The position numbers were made by a program, and so were the translations under genes. Source: Clostridium caldaquaticum (GTDB taxonomy: Bacteria > Bacillota > Clostridia > Clostridiales > Clostridiaceae). From it: 64,000 nt of DNA. Under the pieces are notes generated by a model. It was given only the letters and a program-made list of their open reading frames with translations. It was not told the origin of the DNA and searched no databases. Shown piece after piece: positions 18,433 to 32,457 of the stretch; position 1 is the first letter of the stretch, and each line of letters opens with the position of its first letter. The DNA lies in assembly GCF_023806125.1 (NCBI RefSeq), contig NZ_JAMSKT010000018.1, forward strand, positions 1 to 64,000, read 5' to 3'.

Positions 18433-18894
18433 CTAAAACTGCTTTAGTAAATTTGCCATTTCAATAGCAGTAACCGCTGCATCATAGCCCTTATTTCCAG
18501 CCTTTGTCCCTGCTCTTTCTATTGCCTGTTCAATTGTATCTGTTGTCAAAACGCCAAATATTACAGGCACTTCTGTTTCAAGTGATACATTAGCAATACC
18601 TTTTGATACCTCACTTGATACATAATCAAAATGAGGTGTTGCTCCTCTAATAACAGCACCAAGACATATTACTCCATCATATTTCTGAGTTTTAGCCATT
18701 TTTTTAGCAACAAGAGGTATTTCAAAGGCTCCTGGTACCCAAGCTATTTCTATATCTTTATCTTCAACACCATGTCTTTTTAAGGCATCAACAGCTCCAG
18801 CTACAAGCTTTCCGCCTATAAATTCATTAAACCTTCCTACAATAATACCAAACTTCAATCCTTGTGCAATTAAATTACCTTCAATTGTTCTCAT
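18433..18894 (-). CDS. ribH: 6,7-dimethyl-8-ribityllumazine synthase
   Basis: Penultimate step of riboflavin synthesis, condensing the ribitylaminouracil with dihydroxybutanone phosphate; the family assembles as an icosahedral or pentameric particle. Motifs: [53 protein letters not shown] (catalytic His of the family near HFDYV) and [12 protein letters not shown]. 153 aa is standard. ATG 18894 is chosen 8 nt after AGGAGG, which lies within the last codons of ribBA; the longer frame from 18912 starts inside that SD. Adjacent to ribBA with essentially no gap. Confidence 0.96.
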   Translation of the reverse strand: MRTIEGNLIAQGLKFGIIVGRFNEFIGGKLVAGAVDALKRHGVEDKDIEIAWVPGAFEIPLVAKKMAKTQKYDGVICLGAVIRGATPHFDYVSSEVSKGIANVSLETEVPVIFGVLTTDTIEQAIERAGTKAGNKGYDAAVTAIEMANLLKQF

Positions 18895-18895
18895 C

Positions 18896-20107
18896 TTATT
18901 TAACCTCCTCAAATTTTAATAAATGTCCAAGCTTTTCCTTCTTAGTTTTTAAATAATATTCATTTCTTTCATTATGCTTCATCTGAATTGGAACTCTATC
19001 TACAATTTCTATTCCAAAACCAGATAGACCTTTAATTTTTCTAGGGTTGTTTGTCATTAATCTTACTTTTTTTACTCCTAAATCAGCAAGTATCTGAGCA
19101 CCGATTCCATAATCTCTCATATCCTCTGGAAAACCTAAAGCTAAATTTGCTTCTACTGTATCCATTCCTTTATCCTGAAGAGAATAAGCTTTTATTTTAT
19201 TTATAAGACCAATTCCTCTTCCCTCTTGACGCATATATAATAAAATTCCTCTTCCCTCTTCTTCAATTCTTCTCATTGCTGCTGCATACTGTTCACCGCA
19301 ATCACATCTTAGTGATCCAAAAGCATCACCAGTAAGACATTCTGAATGAACTCTAACTAATACTGGCAAATTATCTGAAACATCACCTTTAACCAAGGCT
19401 ACATGGTGCTCTCCATTTAGCGTATTTTCATAGCCAATTATTCTAAATTCACCATATTTTGTTGGAAGCTTTGCTTCTGCTGTTCTTTTTATATAATTTT
19501 CCTTTTTTCTGCGGTAAGCAATTAAATCTGCTATTGTTATTATTTTTAAATTATGTTCTTTAGAATATTCCATAAGCTGTGGAACTCTTGCCATTGTACC
19601 ATCTTCATTCATTATTTCGCATATTACTCCTGCAGGATATAATCCTGCTAAATTGGGAAGATCAACTGCAGCTTCTGTATGTCCTGCTCTTTTCAGTACT
19701 CCTCCCTTTTTAGCAACTAGCGGAAAAATATGTCCAGGCCTTTTAAAATCCTCTCCTTTAGCTTGGGGATCAATAACTTTTTTAACTGTTAATGCCCTTT
19801 CATAAGCAGATATTCCCGTTGTAGTTTCTACTGCATCAATAGATACTGTAAAAGCTGTTTGGTGAGAATCTGTGTTTCTATCAACCATATATCCTATGTT
19901 AAGTTCTTTAAGCCTTTCCTCTATAACAGGCATACAAATCAAACCTCTGCCATACTTAGCCATGAAATTGATTGCCTCTGGAGTAACTTTCTCAGCTGCC
20001 ATAAGTAAATCTCCTTCATTTTCTCTATCCTCATCATCAACAACAATTATAATTTTCCCAGCCTTGATATCCTCTATTGCTTCATCTACAGTATTAAACT
20101 TATACAT
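18896..20107 (-). CDS. ribBA: Bifunctional DHBP synthase / GTP cyclohydrolase II
   Basis: Fusion enzyme feeding both branches of riboflavin synthesis. The N-terminal half (about 1-200) is RibB, with [30 protein letters not shown] and [11 protein letters not shown]. The C-terminal half is RibA, with the zinc site [10 protein letters not shown] and [14 protein letters not shown], plus [16 protein letters not shown]. Both halves are complete by motif. SD AAGGAGG precedes ATG 20107. Confidence 0.97.
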   Translation of the reverse strand: MYKFNTVDEAIEDIKAGKIIIVVDDEDRENEGDLLMAAEKVTPEAINFMAKYGRGLICMPVIEERLKELNIGYMVDRNTDSHQTAFTVSIDAVETTTGISAYERALTVKKVIDPQAKGEDFKRPGHIFPLVAKKGGVLKRAGHTEAAVDLPNLAGLYPAGVICEIMNEDGTMARVPQLMEYSKEHNLKIITIADLIAYRRKKENYIKRTAEAKLPTKYGEFRIIGYENTLNGEHHVALVKGDVSDNLPVLVRVHSECLTGDAFGSLRCDCGEQYAAAMRRIEEEGRGILLYMRQEGRGIGLINKIKAYSLQDKGMDTVEANLALGFPEDMRDYGIGAQILADLGVKKVRLMTNNPRKIKGLSGFGIEIVDRVPIQMKHNERNEYYLKTKKEKLGHLLKFEEVK

Positions 20108-20127
20108 TGTTTATCCTCCTTATAATA

Positions 20128-20778
20128 TTATACAAATCCATGCTCACTCAAAAATTTCATATCTATGCATTTTTTAACTGATTGCTGCTCTTTAGATACA
20201 AGCAGTTTTTCTATGTACTTGCCCACCATATCACATTCTAAATTAACAATATCACCAGCTTTTTTCCTAAGCAGCGTTGTAACTTCCTTAGTATGCGGGA
20301 TAATTGAAACTTTAAATATATTTTCATCTACATAGGCAACTGTTAAGCTTACTCCATCTATAGCAATAGAACCCTTTTGAATTATATATCTTAATATATC
20401 AGTATCTGCAGAAATTGTTACCCATACTGCATTGTCTTCATTTTCGAATCTTTCTATACTTCCCATTCCATCTATATGTCCACTGACCATATGACCACCT
20501 AGCCTGTCTCCAAGCCTTAAAGCTCTTTCAAGATTAACTTCATCACCTGGAGATAATAAATGAAGATTGCTTCTTCTCATAGTTTCTGCCATAACATCAA
20601 CTGCAAAACTTTTAGATGTAAATTCTGTAACTGTAAGGCATACTCCATTAGTGCTTATGCTATCTCCAAGCTTTACTTCTTCTAAAACCTTACTAGCTTT
20701 AATTATAATTTTCGCAGACTTAGCTCCCTTAACTATGGACTGAACCTTTCCTATCTCTTCTATAAGCCCAGTAAACAC
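20128..20778 (-). CDS. ribE: Riboflavin synthase, alpha chain
   Basis: Dismutation of two lumazine molecules into riboflavin. Tandem lumazine-binding barrels are visible: residues 1-95 ([40 protein letters not shown]) and 96-200 ([39 protein letters not shown]). The start codon is GTG 20778, preceded by AAGGAGAG and giving the canonical MFTG N-terminus. Seven nt separate it from ribD. Confidence 0.96.
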   Translation of the reverse strand: MFTGLIEEIGKVQSIVKGAKSAKIIIKASKVLEEVKLGDSISTNGVCLTVTEFTSKSFAVDVMAETMRRSNLHLLSPGDEVNLERALRLGDRLGGHMVSGHIDGMGSIERFENEDNAVWVTISADTDILRYIIQKGSIAIDGVSLTVAYVDENIFKVSIIPHTKEVTTLLRKKAGDIVNLECDMVGKYIEKLLVSKEQQSVKKCIDMKFLSEHGFV

Positions 20779-20785
20779 CTCTTTA

Positions 20786-21883
20786 TCACTCTCCTTTCAA
20801 ATAGCCTTCTATCATGATATCATCTCCAAATTTATAAACTTCTACATCTTTAAGCAATGCTGCCTCTTTCATTAAAGTTCTTCCTATTCCTCCAACAGGC
20901 GTCTTTGCTTCCCTCCCGCATATAATCTTTGGAGCAATGAATACATTTACTTTATCAACAATACCTGCATCAATTGCTGAATAATTTAACTCGCTGCCAC
21001 CTTCTAATAGAACGCTGTCAATTTTCCTTTCTCCTAGTGCTTTCATTAAATATCGTAAATCAACTTTATCATCCTTCAATGGGGTTATAATTATTTCTGC
21101 TCCTTTTTCTTCAAGATTTTTAAGCTTTTTCTTATCTGCAAGCTCCGTTGAAGCAATAATTGTTCTAGAATTTGACTGTATATTTAAAACATTTGCCTCT
21201 AAAGGTATTTTTGCATAAGTGTCAACAATAACTCGTATCGGATCACTCCCATTGCCTTCTTCTAATCTTGTATTAAGATAAGGATTATCTTGAAGTACTG
21301 TACCTACTCCAACCATTATAGAGGAAACTCTATGTCGTAATCTATGTACATGCTTTCTAGCTTCCTCACCTGTTATCCACTTAGAATCACCAGTTCTTGA
21401 AGCTATTTTCCCATCCAAAGTCATAGCAGTTTTCAATATGCAAAAAGGTAATTTTGTTGTAATATACTTTAAAAATATTTCATTTAATTTTCTACTTTCT
21501 TCCTCTAAAACACCAGTTACCACTTCTATACCATTATCCCTTAAAATTTTAATTCCTCTGCCTGCTACCTCTGGATTTGGGTCTCCAAGTGCTACAACTA
21601 CCTTCTTAATTCCTTTTTCCACTATAGCATTTGCACAAGGCGGGGTTTTACCATAATGAGAGCAAGGCTCTAAAGTAACATACATAGTAGCTCCTTTAAC
21701 ATCCTCTGTAGCATTTTTAAATGCATTTACCTCCGCATGACTACTTCCATAAATCTCATGATAACCTTCTCCTATAATTCTTCCATCTTTAACTATAACA
21801 GCTCCCACAAGCGGATTAGGATTTGTATAGCCGATGCCTTTTTCAGCTAATTCTAATGCTCTTTTCATATACTTTTCATCCAT
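20786..21883 (-). CDS. ribD: Bifunctional pyrimidine deaminase/reductase
   Basis: Second and third steps after GTP cyclohydrolase II. The N-terminal deaminase domain (about 1-145) has the zinc motif HAEVNAF and PCSHYGKTPPC; the C-terminal reductase domain (about 150-365) has KTAMTLDGKIASRTGDSKWITGEEAR-type sequence, GVGTVLQDNP and LLEGGSELN. First gene of the operon, 165 nt below the FMN aptamer. SD AGAGGTG precedes ATG 21883. Confidence 0.96.
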   Translation of the reverse strand: MDEKYMKRALELAEKGIGYTNPNPLVGAVIVKDGRIIGEGYHEIYGSSHAEVNAFKNATEDVKGATMYVTLEPCSHYGKTPPCANAIVEKGIKKVVVALGDPNPEVAGRGIKILRDNGIEVVTGVLEEESRKLNEIFLKYITTKLPFCILKTAMTLDGKIASRTGDSKWITGEEARKHVHRLRHRVSSIMVGVGTVLQDNPYLNTRLEEGNGSDPIRVIVDTYAKIPLEANVLNIQSNSRTIIASTELADKKKLKNLEEKGAEIIITPLKDDKVDLRYLMKALGERKIDSVLLEGGSELNYSAIDAGIVDKVNVFIAPKIICGREAKTPVGGIGRTLMKEAALLKDVEVYKFGDDIMIEGYLKGE

Positions 21884-21940
21884 ACACTAACACCTCTAAA
21901 TATATTGTTACCAATAAACAATAAACTTCTCATTTTTTGA

Positions 21941-21974
21941 AAAAAATAAAAGCCCTGAATAAATTCAGGGCTTA
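21941..21974 (-). terminator. Expression-platform terminator of the FMN riboswitch
   Basis: Minus strand: AAGCCCTGAAT / ATTCAGGGCTT stem followed by U-rich TTTATTTTTTT. It lies between the FMN aptamer and ribD, so FMN binding would favour this hairpin. Confidence 0.9.
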
Positions 21975-22048
21975 CATAGCAAATGTTTATACAACAATTT
22001 TATATCTATACCAAAAATATAGACAACAAACATAAACGTTTCATCTAA

Positions 22049-22153
22049 TCTTCTTCCATCCAGACTTTACTGTCGGCCTCGGAGTTTCACCGAATCTGCC
22101 TTACGGCTCGCGGGCTTTACCGCCGGTAGGGAATTACACCCTGCCCTGAAGAT
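22049..22153 (-). promoter_or_regulatory. FMN riboswitch (RFN element)
   Basis: Conserved RFN segments read on the minus strand: CTTCAGGGCAGGGTG at the 5' side, CCTACCGGCGGT, AGCCCGCGAGCC, GGTGAAACTCCGAGGCCGACAG and GTCTGGATGGAAGAAG at the 3' side. Positioned immediately upstream of a terminator and ribD; it represses the whole rib operon when FMN is abundant. Confidence 0.97.
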
Positions 22154-22174
22154 TTATTTAATTATTATATTTTT

Positions 22175-22203
22175 AATATATCATTGTAATTTATTTCTGT
22201 CAA
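22175..22203 (-). promoter_or_regulatory. Sigma-A promoter of the rib operon
   Basis: Minus strand TTGACA (22198-22203), 17-bp spacer, TATATT (22175-22180), with the transcript starting just upstream of the FMN aptamer. Confidence 0.85.
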
Positions 22204-22207
22204 CAAC

Positions 22208-25200
22208 TTAAAAGCTTGTATTTACGCCAGTTTCAAATTCTGAAACCTCATGTGAACTAGCTGCTTCATCTAGCGCATTATTTACTGATTGATATTCTAA
22301 ATTTTTAAAAGCTACAGAAAGCATAAGCTTTATTCTGTTTAACTGATTTACTTCGCTTGCTCCAGGATCATAGTCAATTGCTGTAATATTAGCCTGCGGA
22401 TATTTAATTTTAAGTGCCTTAATCATTCCTTTGCCTGTAACATGATTTGGAAGACAAGCAAAAGGCTGCATACAGACTATGTTATTTACTCCACTTTCAA
22501 TAAGCTCCACCATTTCAGCAGTTAAAAACCAGCCTTCACCAGTTTGATTACCAAGAGATAATATTGATTCTGCTCCCTCTGCAAGACTTCTTATATTTTT
22601 TGGTGGTTCAAACCTTTTACTCTTATGAAGAGCTTTTTTCATTTCTTTTCTATAAAATTCAATCCCTAGTATGGCAGCATTACTAAATATCTGTGATTTT
22701 TTCGTACCTGATAACTTCTTATATTTAAAGTCAGCATCATAGGCAGAATAGAGAAAAAAGTCAATTAAATCAGGCATAACTGCTTCTGCACCTTCGTTTT
22801 CTACAATGTCTACAACATTATTGTTAGCTGTTGGATGAAACTTGACAAGTATTTCCCCAACTAAACCAACCTTTGGTTTTACTATATCTTTTATAGGGAA
22901 ATTATCGAAATCTTCAACAATTTGCCTAATACACTGCTTAAATAACTTATACTCTCCACTTCTTACAGCTTCCTTACATCTTAAAACCCAGTTATCATAA
23001 AGTAAGTTTGCTGCTCCCTTTATCTTTTCATAAGGTCTTACCTTTAAAAGCACTCTCATAAGCAAATCCCCAAATACTAATGCCATCATAGCTTTATTGA
23101 AAAGCCCTGGAGTAATAGAAAAACCTGGGTTTTTTTCCATTCCCAGTGCATTTAAAGATATTACAGGAATATGGCCATAGCCTGCATCTTTAAGAGCTTT
23201 TCTTAAAAACCCAATATAGTTAGTTGCTCGGCAACCTCCGCCAGTTTGTGATATCATTACAGATAATTTATTAGTATCATATTTACCTGACTTAATAGCT
23301 TCTATAATTTGACCAACTACTATAATGGATGGATAACAAGCATCATTATTTACATACTTAAGCCCTTCATCCACTGCATTTTTATCTACAGAAGGAAGTA
23401 CAACAACATTGTAGCCAGAAGATTTAAAAGCCTCTTCTAAAAACTGAAAATGTATTGGAGACATTTGCGGTGCTAATATTGTATGTGTCTCTTTCATACT
23501 TTCAGTAAATAAAATCTTCTTAGAAACAGTTGTTGCTTTTACAGGCTTAAAACCATTCCTGGCTCTTTCCTCCATAGCTGCCTTTAAGGAACGGATACGA
23601 ATTCTAGCTGCTCCAAGGTTGTTTCCCTCATCTATCTTAAGCACTGTATATATTTTTTCAAAACTACTGAGTATCTCTTGAACCTGATCTGTCGTTACAG
23701 CATCAAGACCGCAGCCAAAAGAATTCAACTGAACTAATTCTAAATTATCCTGTTCTTTAACAAAATTTGCTGCAGAATAAAGCCTTGAATGATAAACCCA
23801 CTGGTCAACAACTCTTAAAGGCGCTTTATCCCTTTCAAGATGTGCAACAGAATCTTCAGTAAGTACAGCTATTCCAAATTCAGTTATTAAGTTAGGTATA
23901 CCATGATTTATTTCAGGATCTATATGATAAGGTCGTCCCGAAAGAACAATGCCTTTTTTACCTGTTTCCTTTAAATAACTTAATACTTCCTCCCCTTTTT
24001 GTCTAATATCATTTTTCATATTTTCTTGTTCCTGCCAAGCTTTTTCCACTGCAGAATTTATTTCACTTTTAGATATATTAAAGCACTTGAATTCTTCCAG
24101 CAATCTCTTTTTTAGTTTTTCTTTATTATCTAAAGATAAGAATGGATTCATAAAAAGTATTCCTTTTTCTTTTAACACATCCATATTTGTTCTTATTACC
24201 TCTGCATAGGAAGTAACTATAGGACAATTATAGTGATTATCCGCTTCCTGTTTTTCTATCCTTTCATACGGAATGCAAGGATAGAATATAAACTTAATTC
24301 CTCTGTTAACCAAGCTCATTATATGTCCATGAGTTATTTTTGCAGGATAACAAGCAGATTCTGAAGGTATAGTTTCCATTCCTAATTCATAAACAGCTTT
24401 AGAAGATCTTGGTGATAACTCTACTCTAAACTTTAATTCATTAAAGAAAGTAAACCAAAAAGGATAATTTTCATACATATTTAACACTCTAGGAATTCCT
24501 ACAGTTCCTCTTGATGCTTGTTCAAGCTTCAGTGGTTTGTAGGAAAAAATTCTATTATACTTATAATCATAAAGATTAGGTATAGTTTCTTTGTTTTTGT
24601 TTATCCCTAGTGGTCTTTCACATCTGTTTCCTGAAATAAATTCCTTGCCTTCATTGAATTTATTTATAGTTAAGAGGCAGTTATTTCCGCAGAGTCCGCA
24701 TCTTTTCATAGTAGTTTCTGCAGTAAAACTGTCTAGCTTATCTTGTGACAAAATGCTGCTTTCTGCTCCTTCTTTATATCTTTCTTTTGCTATAAGGGCT
24801 GCACCGAAAGCTCCCATAAGACCTGCTATATCTGGTCTCACTACTTCTCTTCCAGAAACTATCTCAAAACTTCTAAGCACTGCTTCATTATAAAAAGTGC
24901 CTCCCTGAACAATTATTTTCTTTCCCATTTCCTTTGGATCTCGTATTTTTATAACCTTTAAAAGAGCATTCTTTATTACTGCATAAGAAAGTCCTGCAGA
25001 TATATCTCCTACTGTAGCCCCCTCCTTTTGAGCCTGTTTTACTCTAGAATTCATAAACACAGTACATCTAGAACCTAGATCTACTGGGTTTTCAGCTGCA
25101 AGTGCAGATTTAGAAAATTCTGACACTGTCATATTTAACGAATTTGCAAAAGTCTCAATAAAGGAACCGCAACCTGAAGAACAGGCTTCATTTAAAAGTA

Positions 25201-26515
25201 TGCTATCTATAACTCCATCCTTAACTCTAAGACATTTCATATCCTGCCCACCAATATCCAGTATAAAGTCTACTCCCGGCAAGAAAAACTCAGCAGCCTT
25301 ATAATGTGCTATAGTTTCTATTTCACCTATATCTATAGACAAGGCTGATTTAAGCAATGCTTCACCGTAACCAGTTACAGCAGAATTTACTATTTTTGCT
25401 TTAGGTGGAAGTATATTATATAAATTTTTTAATATTTTTACAGTACTCTTTAAAGGGCTTCCTTCATTACTTCCATAGTATGAATATAATATAGAGCCCT
25501 CTTCATCTATAAGTACAGCTTTTGTAGTAGTAGAACCTGCATCTATTCCTAAAAAACATTTTCCCTTACAGCTTTCTATTTCTTTTCTAACTGCTTTATT
25601 CTTTTCATGCCTTTCTTTAAAACTTATAAGTTCAGCTTCATCTTTAAATAGAGGTTCTAATCTACGAACCTCTAGCGAAGTATTATTTTGCAAAGTACTT
25701 AGTTTCCTCATAAATGTTCTAAAAGGAATAGGCTGATTTTTTTTAGATGACAAAGCCGCACCCATTGCAACAAAAAGCTGTGAATTTTTAGGAAAAATAA
25801 CCTGTTCTTCAGATAAACTAAGCGTTTCTATAAATCTTTTTCTAAGCTCTGAAAGGAAGTACAGCGGTCCTCCTAAAAAGGCTACTTTTCCCTTTATAGG
25901 CTTTCCACAGGCAAGACCGCTTATAGTTTGATTAACCACAGCCTGAAATACAGACACAGCAATATCTTCCTTTGCTGCCCCTTCATTTAACAAAGGCTGT
26001 ATATCTGTTTTAGCAAAAACTCCGCACCTGGCAGCAATTGGATATATAACTTTATAATCTTTAGCCAGCTCATTGAGGCCTGCTGCATCTGTTTTAAGAA
26101 GAGATGCCATTTGGTCAATAAATGCACCTGTACCGCCAGCACAAGTACCATTCATTCTCTGCTCTAATCCACCTGAAAAATATGTAATCTTAGCATCTTC
26201 TCCTCCAAGCTCTATTGCTACATCTGTCTGCGGTATAATATTTTCTACAGTCTTGGTTCCTGCAATCACTTCTTGAATAAATGGTACATCTAACCATTTA
26301 GATATTGTAAATCCTCCGGAACCTGTTATAGCCATTCTTATATTGTATTCTTTATACTGAGTATATGCATCGTTTATTATATTTGATATAGTCTTTTTTA
26401 TATCTGAGTAATGCCTTTTATAACTGCTGTAAATTATATTGTCAGAGCTATCTAAAACTACTAATTTAACTGTGGTTGAACCTACATCAAGTCCCATGTT
26501 TAGCAGCATGTCCAT
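22208..26515 (-). CDS. Giant 2-hydroxyacyl-CoA dehydratase activase-type protein (two BcrAD/BadFG ATPase domains plus DUF2229 and HgdB-like regions)
   Basis: 1435-aa fusion. Two actin-fold ATPase domains occur in series: residues about 5-265 ([40 protein letters not shown]) and about 320-590 ([43 protein letters not shown]). Each carries the pair of cysteines that in HgdC-type activases binds a [4Fe-4S] cluster across a dimer. Next come [12 protein letters not shown], a DUF2229-type region, and an HgdB-like C-terminal half ([53 protein letters not shown]). By family it couples ATP hydrolysis to low-potential electron transfer. No classical dehydratase subunits are adjacent. ATG 26515 is separated from GAGAGGGGGG by a hairpin. 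Confidence 0.88.
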   Translation of the reverse strand: MDMLLNMGLDVGSTTVKLVVLDSSDNIIYSSYKRHYSDIKKTISNIINDAYTQYKEYNIRMAITGSGGFTISKWLDVPFIQEVIAGTKTVENIIPQTDVAIELGGEDAKITYFSGGLEQRMNGTCAGGTGAFIDQMASLLKTDAAGLNELAKDYKVIYPIAARCGVFAKTDIQPLLNEGAAKEDIAVSVFQAVVNQTISGLACGKPIKGKVAFLGGPLYFLSELRKRFIETLSLSEEQVIFPKNSQLFVAMGAALSSKKNQPIPFRTFMRKLSTLQNNTSLEVRRLEPLFKDEAELISFKERHEKNKAVRKEIESCKGKCFLGIDAGSTTTKAVLIDEEGSILYSYYGSNEGSPLKSTVKILKNLYNILPPKAKIVNSAVTGYGEALLKSALSIDIGEIETIAHYKAAEFFLPGVDFILDIGGQDMKCLRVKDGVIDSILLNEACSSGCGSFIETFANSLNMTVSEFSKSALAAENPVDLGSRCTVFMNSRVKQAQKEGATVGDISAGLSYAVIKNALLKVIKIRDPKEMGKKIIVQGGTFYNEAVLRSFEIVSGREVVRPDIAGLMGAFGAALIAKERYKEGAESSILSQDKLDSFTAETTMKRCGLCGNNCLLTINKFNEGKEFISGNRCERPLGINKNKETIPNLYDYKYNRIFSYKPLKLEQASRGTVGIPRVLNMYENYPFWFTFFNELKFRVELSPRSSKAVYELGMETIPSESACYPAKITHGHIMSLVNRGIKFIFYPCIPYERIEKQEADNHYNCPIVTSYAEVIRTNMDVLKEKGILFMNPFLSLDNKEKLKKRLLEEFKCFNISKSEINSAVEKAWQEQENMKNDIRQKGEEVLSYLKETGKKGIVLSGRPYHIDPEINHGIPNLITEFGIAVLTEDSVAHLERDKAPLRVVDQWVYHSRLYSAANFVKEQDNLELVQLNSFGCGLDAVTTDQVQEILSSFEKIYTVLKIDEGNNLGAARIRIRSLKAAMEERARNGFKPVKATTVSKKILFTESMKETHTILAPQMSPIHFQFLEEAFKSSGYNVVVLPSVDKNAVDEGLKYVNNDACYPSIIVVGQIIEAIKSGKYDTNKLSVMISQTGGGCRATNYIGFLRKALKDAGYGHIPVISLNALGMEKNPGFSITPGLFNKAMMALVFGDLLMRVLLKVRPYEKIKGAANLLYDNWVLRCKEAVRSGEYKLFKQCIRQIVEDFDNFPIKDIVKPKVGLVGEILVKFHPTANNNVVDIVENEGAEAVMPDLIDFFLYSAYDADFKYKKLSGTKKSQIFSNAAILGIEFYRKEMKKALHKSKRFEPPKNIRSLAEGAESILSLGNQTGEGWFLTAEMVELIESGVNNIVCMQPFACLPNHVTGKGMIKALKIKYPQANITAIDYDPGASEVNQLNRIKLMLSVAFKNLEYQSVNNALDEAASSHEVSEFETGVNTSF

Positions 26516-26520
26516 ATATT

Positions 26521-26543
26521 CATAGCTTTTATAAAAAGCTATG
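26521..26543 (-). promoter_or_regulatory. Hairpin between Shine-Dalgarno and start codon of the activase gene
   Basis: Perfect 10-bp stem CATAGCTTTT / AAAAGCTATG with a 3-nt loop. The SD (GAGAGGGGGG, minus strand of 26545-26554) is about 29 nt from ATG 26515 in linear distance, but only about 6 nt if the hairpin forms. Confidence 0.6.
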
Positions 26544-26715
26544 TCCCCCCTCTCATACTATAAAACATTTTTTACATTCTCAAAAATAAAAATAAAAAAA
26601 TATATATAATAATTATATTATAATTATATTGGTAAAATATAGTAAATATTGTTATTTTCTGTTTAAATATATTTATAATTATATAACTTTATTACCGGAT
26701 ATTCAATATTTAATA

Positions 26716-26757
26716 AAAATACCCAAATGACGTTTTCATAGTTCATTTGGGTATTTT
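26716..26757 (-). terminator. Terminator of the atp operon
   Basis: Stem AAATACCCAAATGA / TCATTTGGGTATTT with a loop of about 12 nt, followed on the minus strand by U-rich sequence. It lies just after atpC and is symmetrical, so may also act against readthrough from the plus strand. Confidence 0.88.
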
Positions 26758-26759
26758 TA

Positions 26760-27158
26760 TTAATCTTTTGCTTTTATTCTAGCTACAGCTCTTTTAAGCC
26801 TTAGTTCTTCTTTTTTATAATCAAGTTGAGCCTTATTTTTTAAATGTTTCTCTGCTTTTTTTCTTGCTTCTTCTGCTCTATTTATATCTATTTCTTCAGG
26901 CCATTCAGCAGTTTCACAAAGAAGATTTATTTCATTATTCTTCACCTTAAGTATGCCAGTGGATGTAAACAGTTTATATTTTAACCCGTCTAACGTAGTA
27001 AAAGAAGTAACTGTTGGACTTAACAATGTAACCATAGTTATATGCTTTGGGAGAATTTCTAATCGTCCAATATCATTTTCTGTAGTAAGTTCTTTAACCT
27101 CTCCATTAAATATTTTTCTTTCTGGAGTTAATATGGTAAGCTCTAAACATTCACTCAT
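26760..27158 (-). CDS. atpC: F1Fo ATP synthase subunit epsilon
   Basis: Central-stalk regulatory subunit. N-terminal beta-sandwich (residues 1-85: LTILTPERKIFNGEVKELTTENDIGRLEILPKHI) and C-terminal helical hairpin (INRAEEARKKAEKHLKNKA). 132 aa is normal. Last gene of the operon, 17 nt after atpD, with SD AAAGGGGAG. Confidence 0.95.
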   Translation of the reverse strand: MSECLELTILTPERKIFNGEVKELTTENDIGRLEILPKHITMVTLLSPTVTSFTTLDGLKYKLFTSTGILKVKNNEINLLCETAEWPEEIDINRAEEARKKAEKHLKNKAQLDYKKEELRLKRAVARIKAKD

Positions 27159-27175
27159 ATTTATTCTCCCCTTTA

Positions 27176-28585
<1,410 letters not shown>

Positions 28586-29443
28586 TTACTTTTGTGCCTC
28601 TGCTCCTCCAACTATTTCAGATATTTCTTGAGTAATGGCACCTTGTCTCATTCTATTATATTGAAGCTTTAACTTATCAAGTAATTGGTTAGCATTTTTT
28701 GTTGCTCCATCCATAGCAGACATTCTGATGGATTGTTCACTTGTCTTTGAATGAATTAGAAAATTAAGCATTTTTTCTCTCATATATAACGGAATAACAT
28801 CTCTTAAAAAAGTATTCGTATAAGGTTCAAATAAAATATTATCTCCGTTAGCTGCTGCATTCAGACTTACTTTATCGAAAGGCAGAAGTTTTTCAACTAC
28901 AACTTCCTGCTTTGTCTGAGAAAAAAATTTCGTATATATAACATTTATTTCTCCTACTTCACTATCGTCATATAACTTAAGTCCATAAGTTGAAACCTCA
29001 TTAGCATCTCCCAAACTAGGAACATCTGCAATATTTATATATTTTTGAATTAAATTATAATTAAATCTATTAAAAAAGGATACACCCTTTTCTCCAATAA
29101 CAATTATAATAGAGTTTTTCATATCCTTCGAAATTTCTTGAGTCGCTCTATTCAGTATATTAAGATTAAAGGAACCGCAAAGCCCAGTATCTGATGTTAC
29201 TACAATATATAATTTCTTTTTGCTGCCATTTCCATCTAAATATATACTGCTAATACTGTTATCTTTTAAAACATCATTTAAAATTTTACTAAAAGACTCA
29301 TCATACAAATTGCAGATATCTAATTCTTCTTTCGTCTTTCGAAGCTTAGAAGTTGCAACAAGTCCCATGGCCTTTGTAATCTTTTTTGTATTTGTAACAG
29401 ATTTGATTCTTCTTTTAATAGCAACAAGTCCTGTTCCAGCCAC
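28586..29443 (-). CDS. atpG: F1Fo ATP synthase subunit gamma
   Basis: Rotor shaft. Conserved N-terminal helix (AIKRRIKSVTNTKKITKAMGLVATSKLRK) and C-terminal helix (SAMDGATKNANQLLDKLKLQYNRMRQ). GTG 29443 is chosen because GGAGGG stands 6 nt before it and the product then begins M-A-G-T-G-L-V-A as in homologues; the longer frame from 29467 overlaps that SD. 285 aa. Confidence 0.96.
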   Translation of the reverse strand: MAGTGLVAIKRRIKSVTNTKKITKAMGLVATSKLRKTKEELDICNLYDESFSKILNDVLKDNSISSIYLDGNGSKKKLYIVVTSDTGLCGSFNLNILNRATQEISKDMKNSIIIVIGEKGVSFFNRFNYNLIQKYINIADVPSLGDANEVSTYGLKLYDDSEVGEINVIYTKFFSQTKQEVVVEKLLPFDKVSLNAAANGDNILFEPYTNTFLRDVIPLYMREKMLNFLIHSKTSEQSIRMSAMDGATKNANQLLDKLKLQYNRMRQGAITQEISEIVGGAEAQK

Positions 29444-29509
29444 CCTAAACCCTCCTGTATTCCTCATACTGTACTGAACAATTATTAATTGTTCTGCTTC
29501 CTCAAGAAA

Positions 29510-31586
<2,077 letters not shown>

Positions 31587-31588
31587 GT

Positions 31589-32068
31589 TTAAATACCTAC
31601 CTTATCAATATATTCCTTAATGAGCCTTCTATGTTCTTCCTCATCAATAGCTGTTTCCAGCACCTTAGAAGACATAAGCATTGCCAAGCTTACAGCCTGA
31701 GCTTTTATTTCATCCTGAGCCTTTTCTTTTTCTCTTTCTGCATCTACCCTTGCTCTTTCAAGAATAAATTCTGCTTCTTCCCTAGCTTTTTCCAAAATTT
31801 CTTCTGATACTTTTTTAGCTCTGCTTTTAAATTCTTCTATTATAGCCTTGCCTTCTTCTCGAGAATTTTTTAGATTATTTTCATTTTCTATTTTGAGTGC
31901 TTCAGCCTTTTTTAAGTTATCTTCAGATTTTTGTATTTTATCTTTAATTTCAGCTTCTCGTTCAGAAATTACTTTCATTACTGGCTTATAGAAAAAATAA
32001 CTTATTACAAGAACAAAAATTCCAAAATTTATTATGGTGGCTACAACTGTTAGAGGATTTATCTCCAT
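31589..32068 (-). CDS. atpF: F1Fo ATP synthase subunit b
   Basis: Peripheral-stalk subunit. One N-terminal membrane helix (about residues 8-27, TVVATIINFGIFVLVISYFF) followed by a long charged coiled coil. 159 aa. AGGAGG SD. Preceded by the 10-bp atpE-atpF hairpin. Confidence 0.95.
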   Translation of the reverse strand: MEINPLTVVATIINFGIFVLVISYFFYKPVMKVISEREAEIKDKIQKSEDNLKKAEALKIENENNLKNSREEGKAIIEEFKSRAKKVSEEILEKAREEAEFILERARVDAEREKEKAQDEIKAQAVSLAMLMSSKVLETAIDEEEHRRLIKEYIDKVGI

Positions 32069-32096
32069 AAGCTTTTTCCTCCTTTAGACGTAAATT

Positions 32097-32121
32097 TTTT
32101 AGTGCCCTTAAGGCACTAAAA
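32097..32121 (-). other. Intercistronic hairpin between atpE and atpF
   Basis: Perfect 10-bp stem TTTTAGTGCC / GGCACTAAAA with a 5-nt loop. On the transcribed (minus) strand it is followed by A-rich sequence, so it is not an intrinsic terminator; it may stabilise the atpE 3' end or influence atpF translation. Confidence 0.6.
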
Positions 32122-32126
32122 CGAAA

Positions 32127-32360
32127 CTAACCTGCAATTTTTCCTAATATCATTATTGCAATTAATAGTCCATAAACAGCTGTAGCTTCCGCAAAGGCAT
32201 TACCTAAAAGCAATGCTGTAGTTATCTTACCGCTTGCCTCTGGTTGTCTTGCAATAGCCTCCACCGCTCTACCTGTTGAAAGACCTGTTGATATTCCTGC
32301 TCCTACTCCTACTAATACCGCAATACCAGCAGCAATAGCCATTAATCCTGCATCTGTCAT
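32127..32360 (-). CDS. atpE: F1Fo ATP synthase subunit c
   Basis: Proteolipid of the rotor ring: two membrane helices joined by the polar loop ARQPEA (about residues 37-42). The ion-binding carboxylate is Glu58 in [10 protein letters not shown]. The sodium signature is absent: the position equivalent to Ilyobacter Gln32 is Thr25 and the residue after the Glu is Ala rather than Ser, so proton coupling is inferred. 77 aa. Strong SD AAAGGGAGGA, as expected for a subunit needed in many copies. Confidence 0.96.
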   Translation of the reverse strand: MTDAGLMAIAAGIAVLVGVGAGISTGLSTGRAVEAIARQPEASGKITTALLLGNAFAEATAVYGLLIAIMILGKIAG

Positions 32361-32457
32361 AATAAATTCCTCCCTTTAAAATAGTAAAATATAATTTTAT
32401 ATAATTCCCTATTATCAGATAATTTTTATAAGTTTACTTAATGTAATAAACTTAATT

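Noticed and set aside
26521-26543. Hairpin read as an intrinsic terminator
   Set aside because: No U-tract follows; it is centred between an SD and a start codon, so a translational role is more likely.
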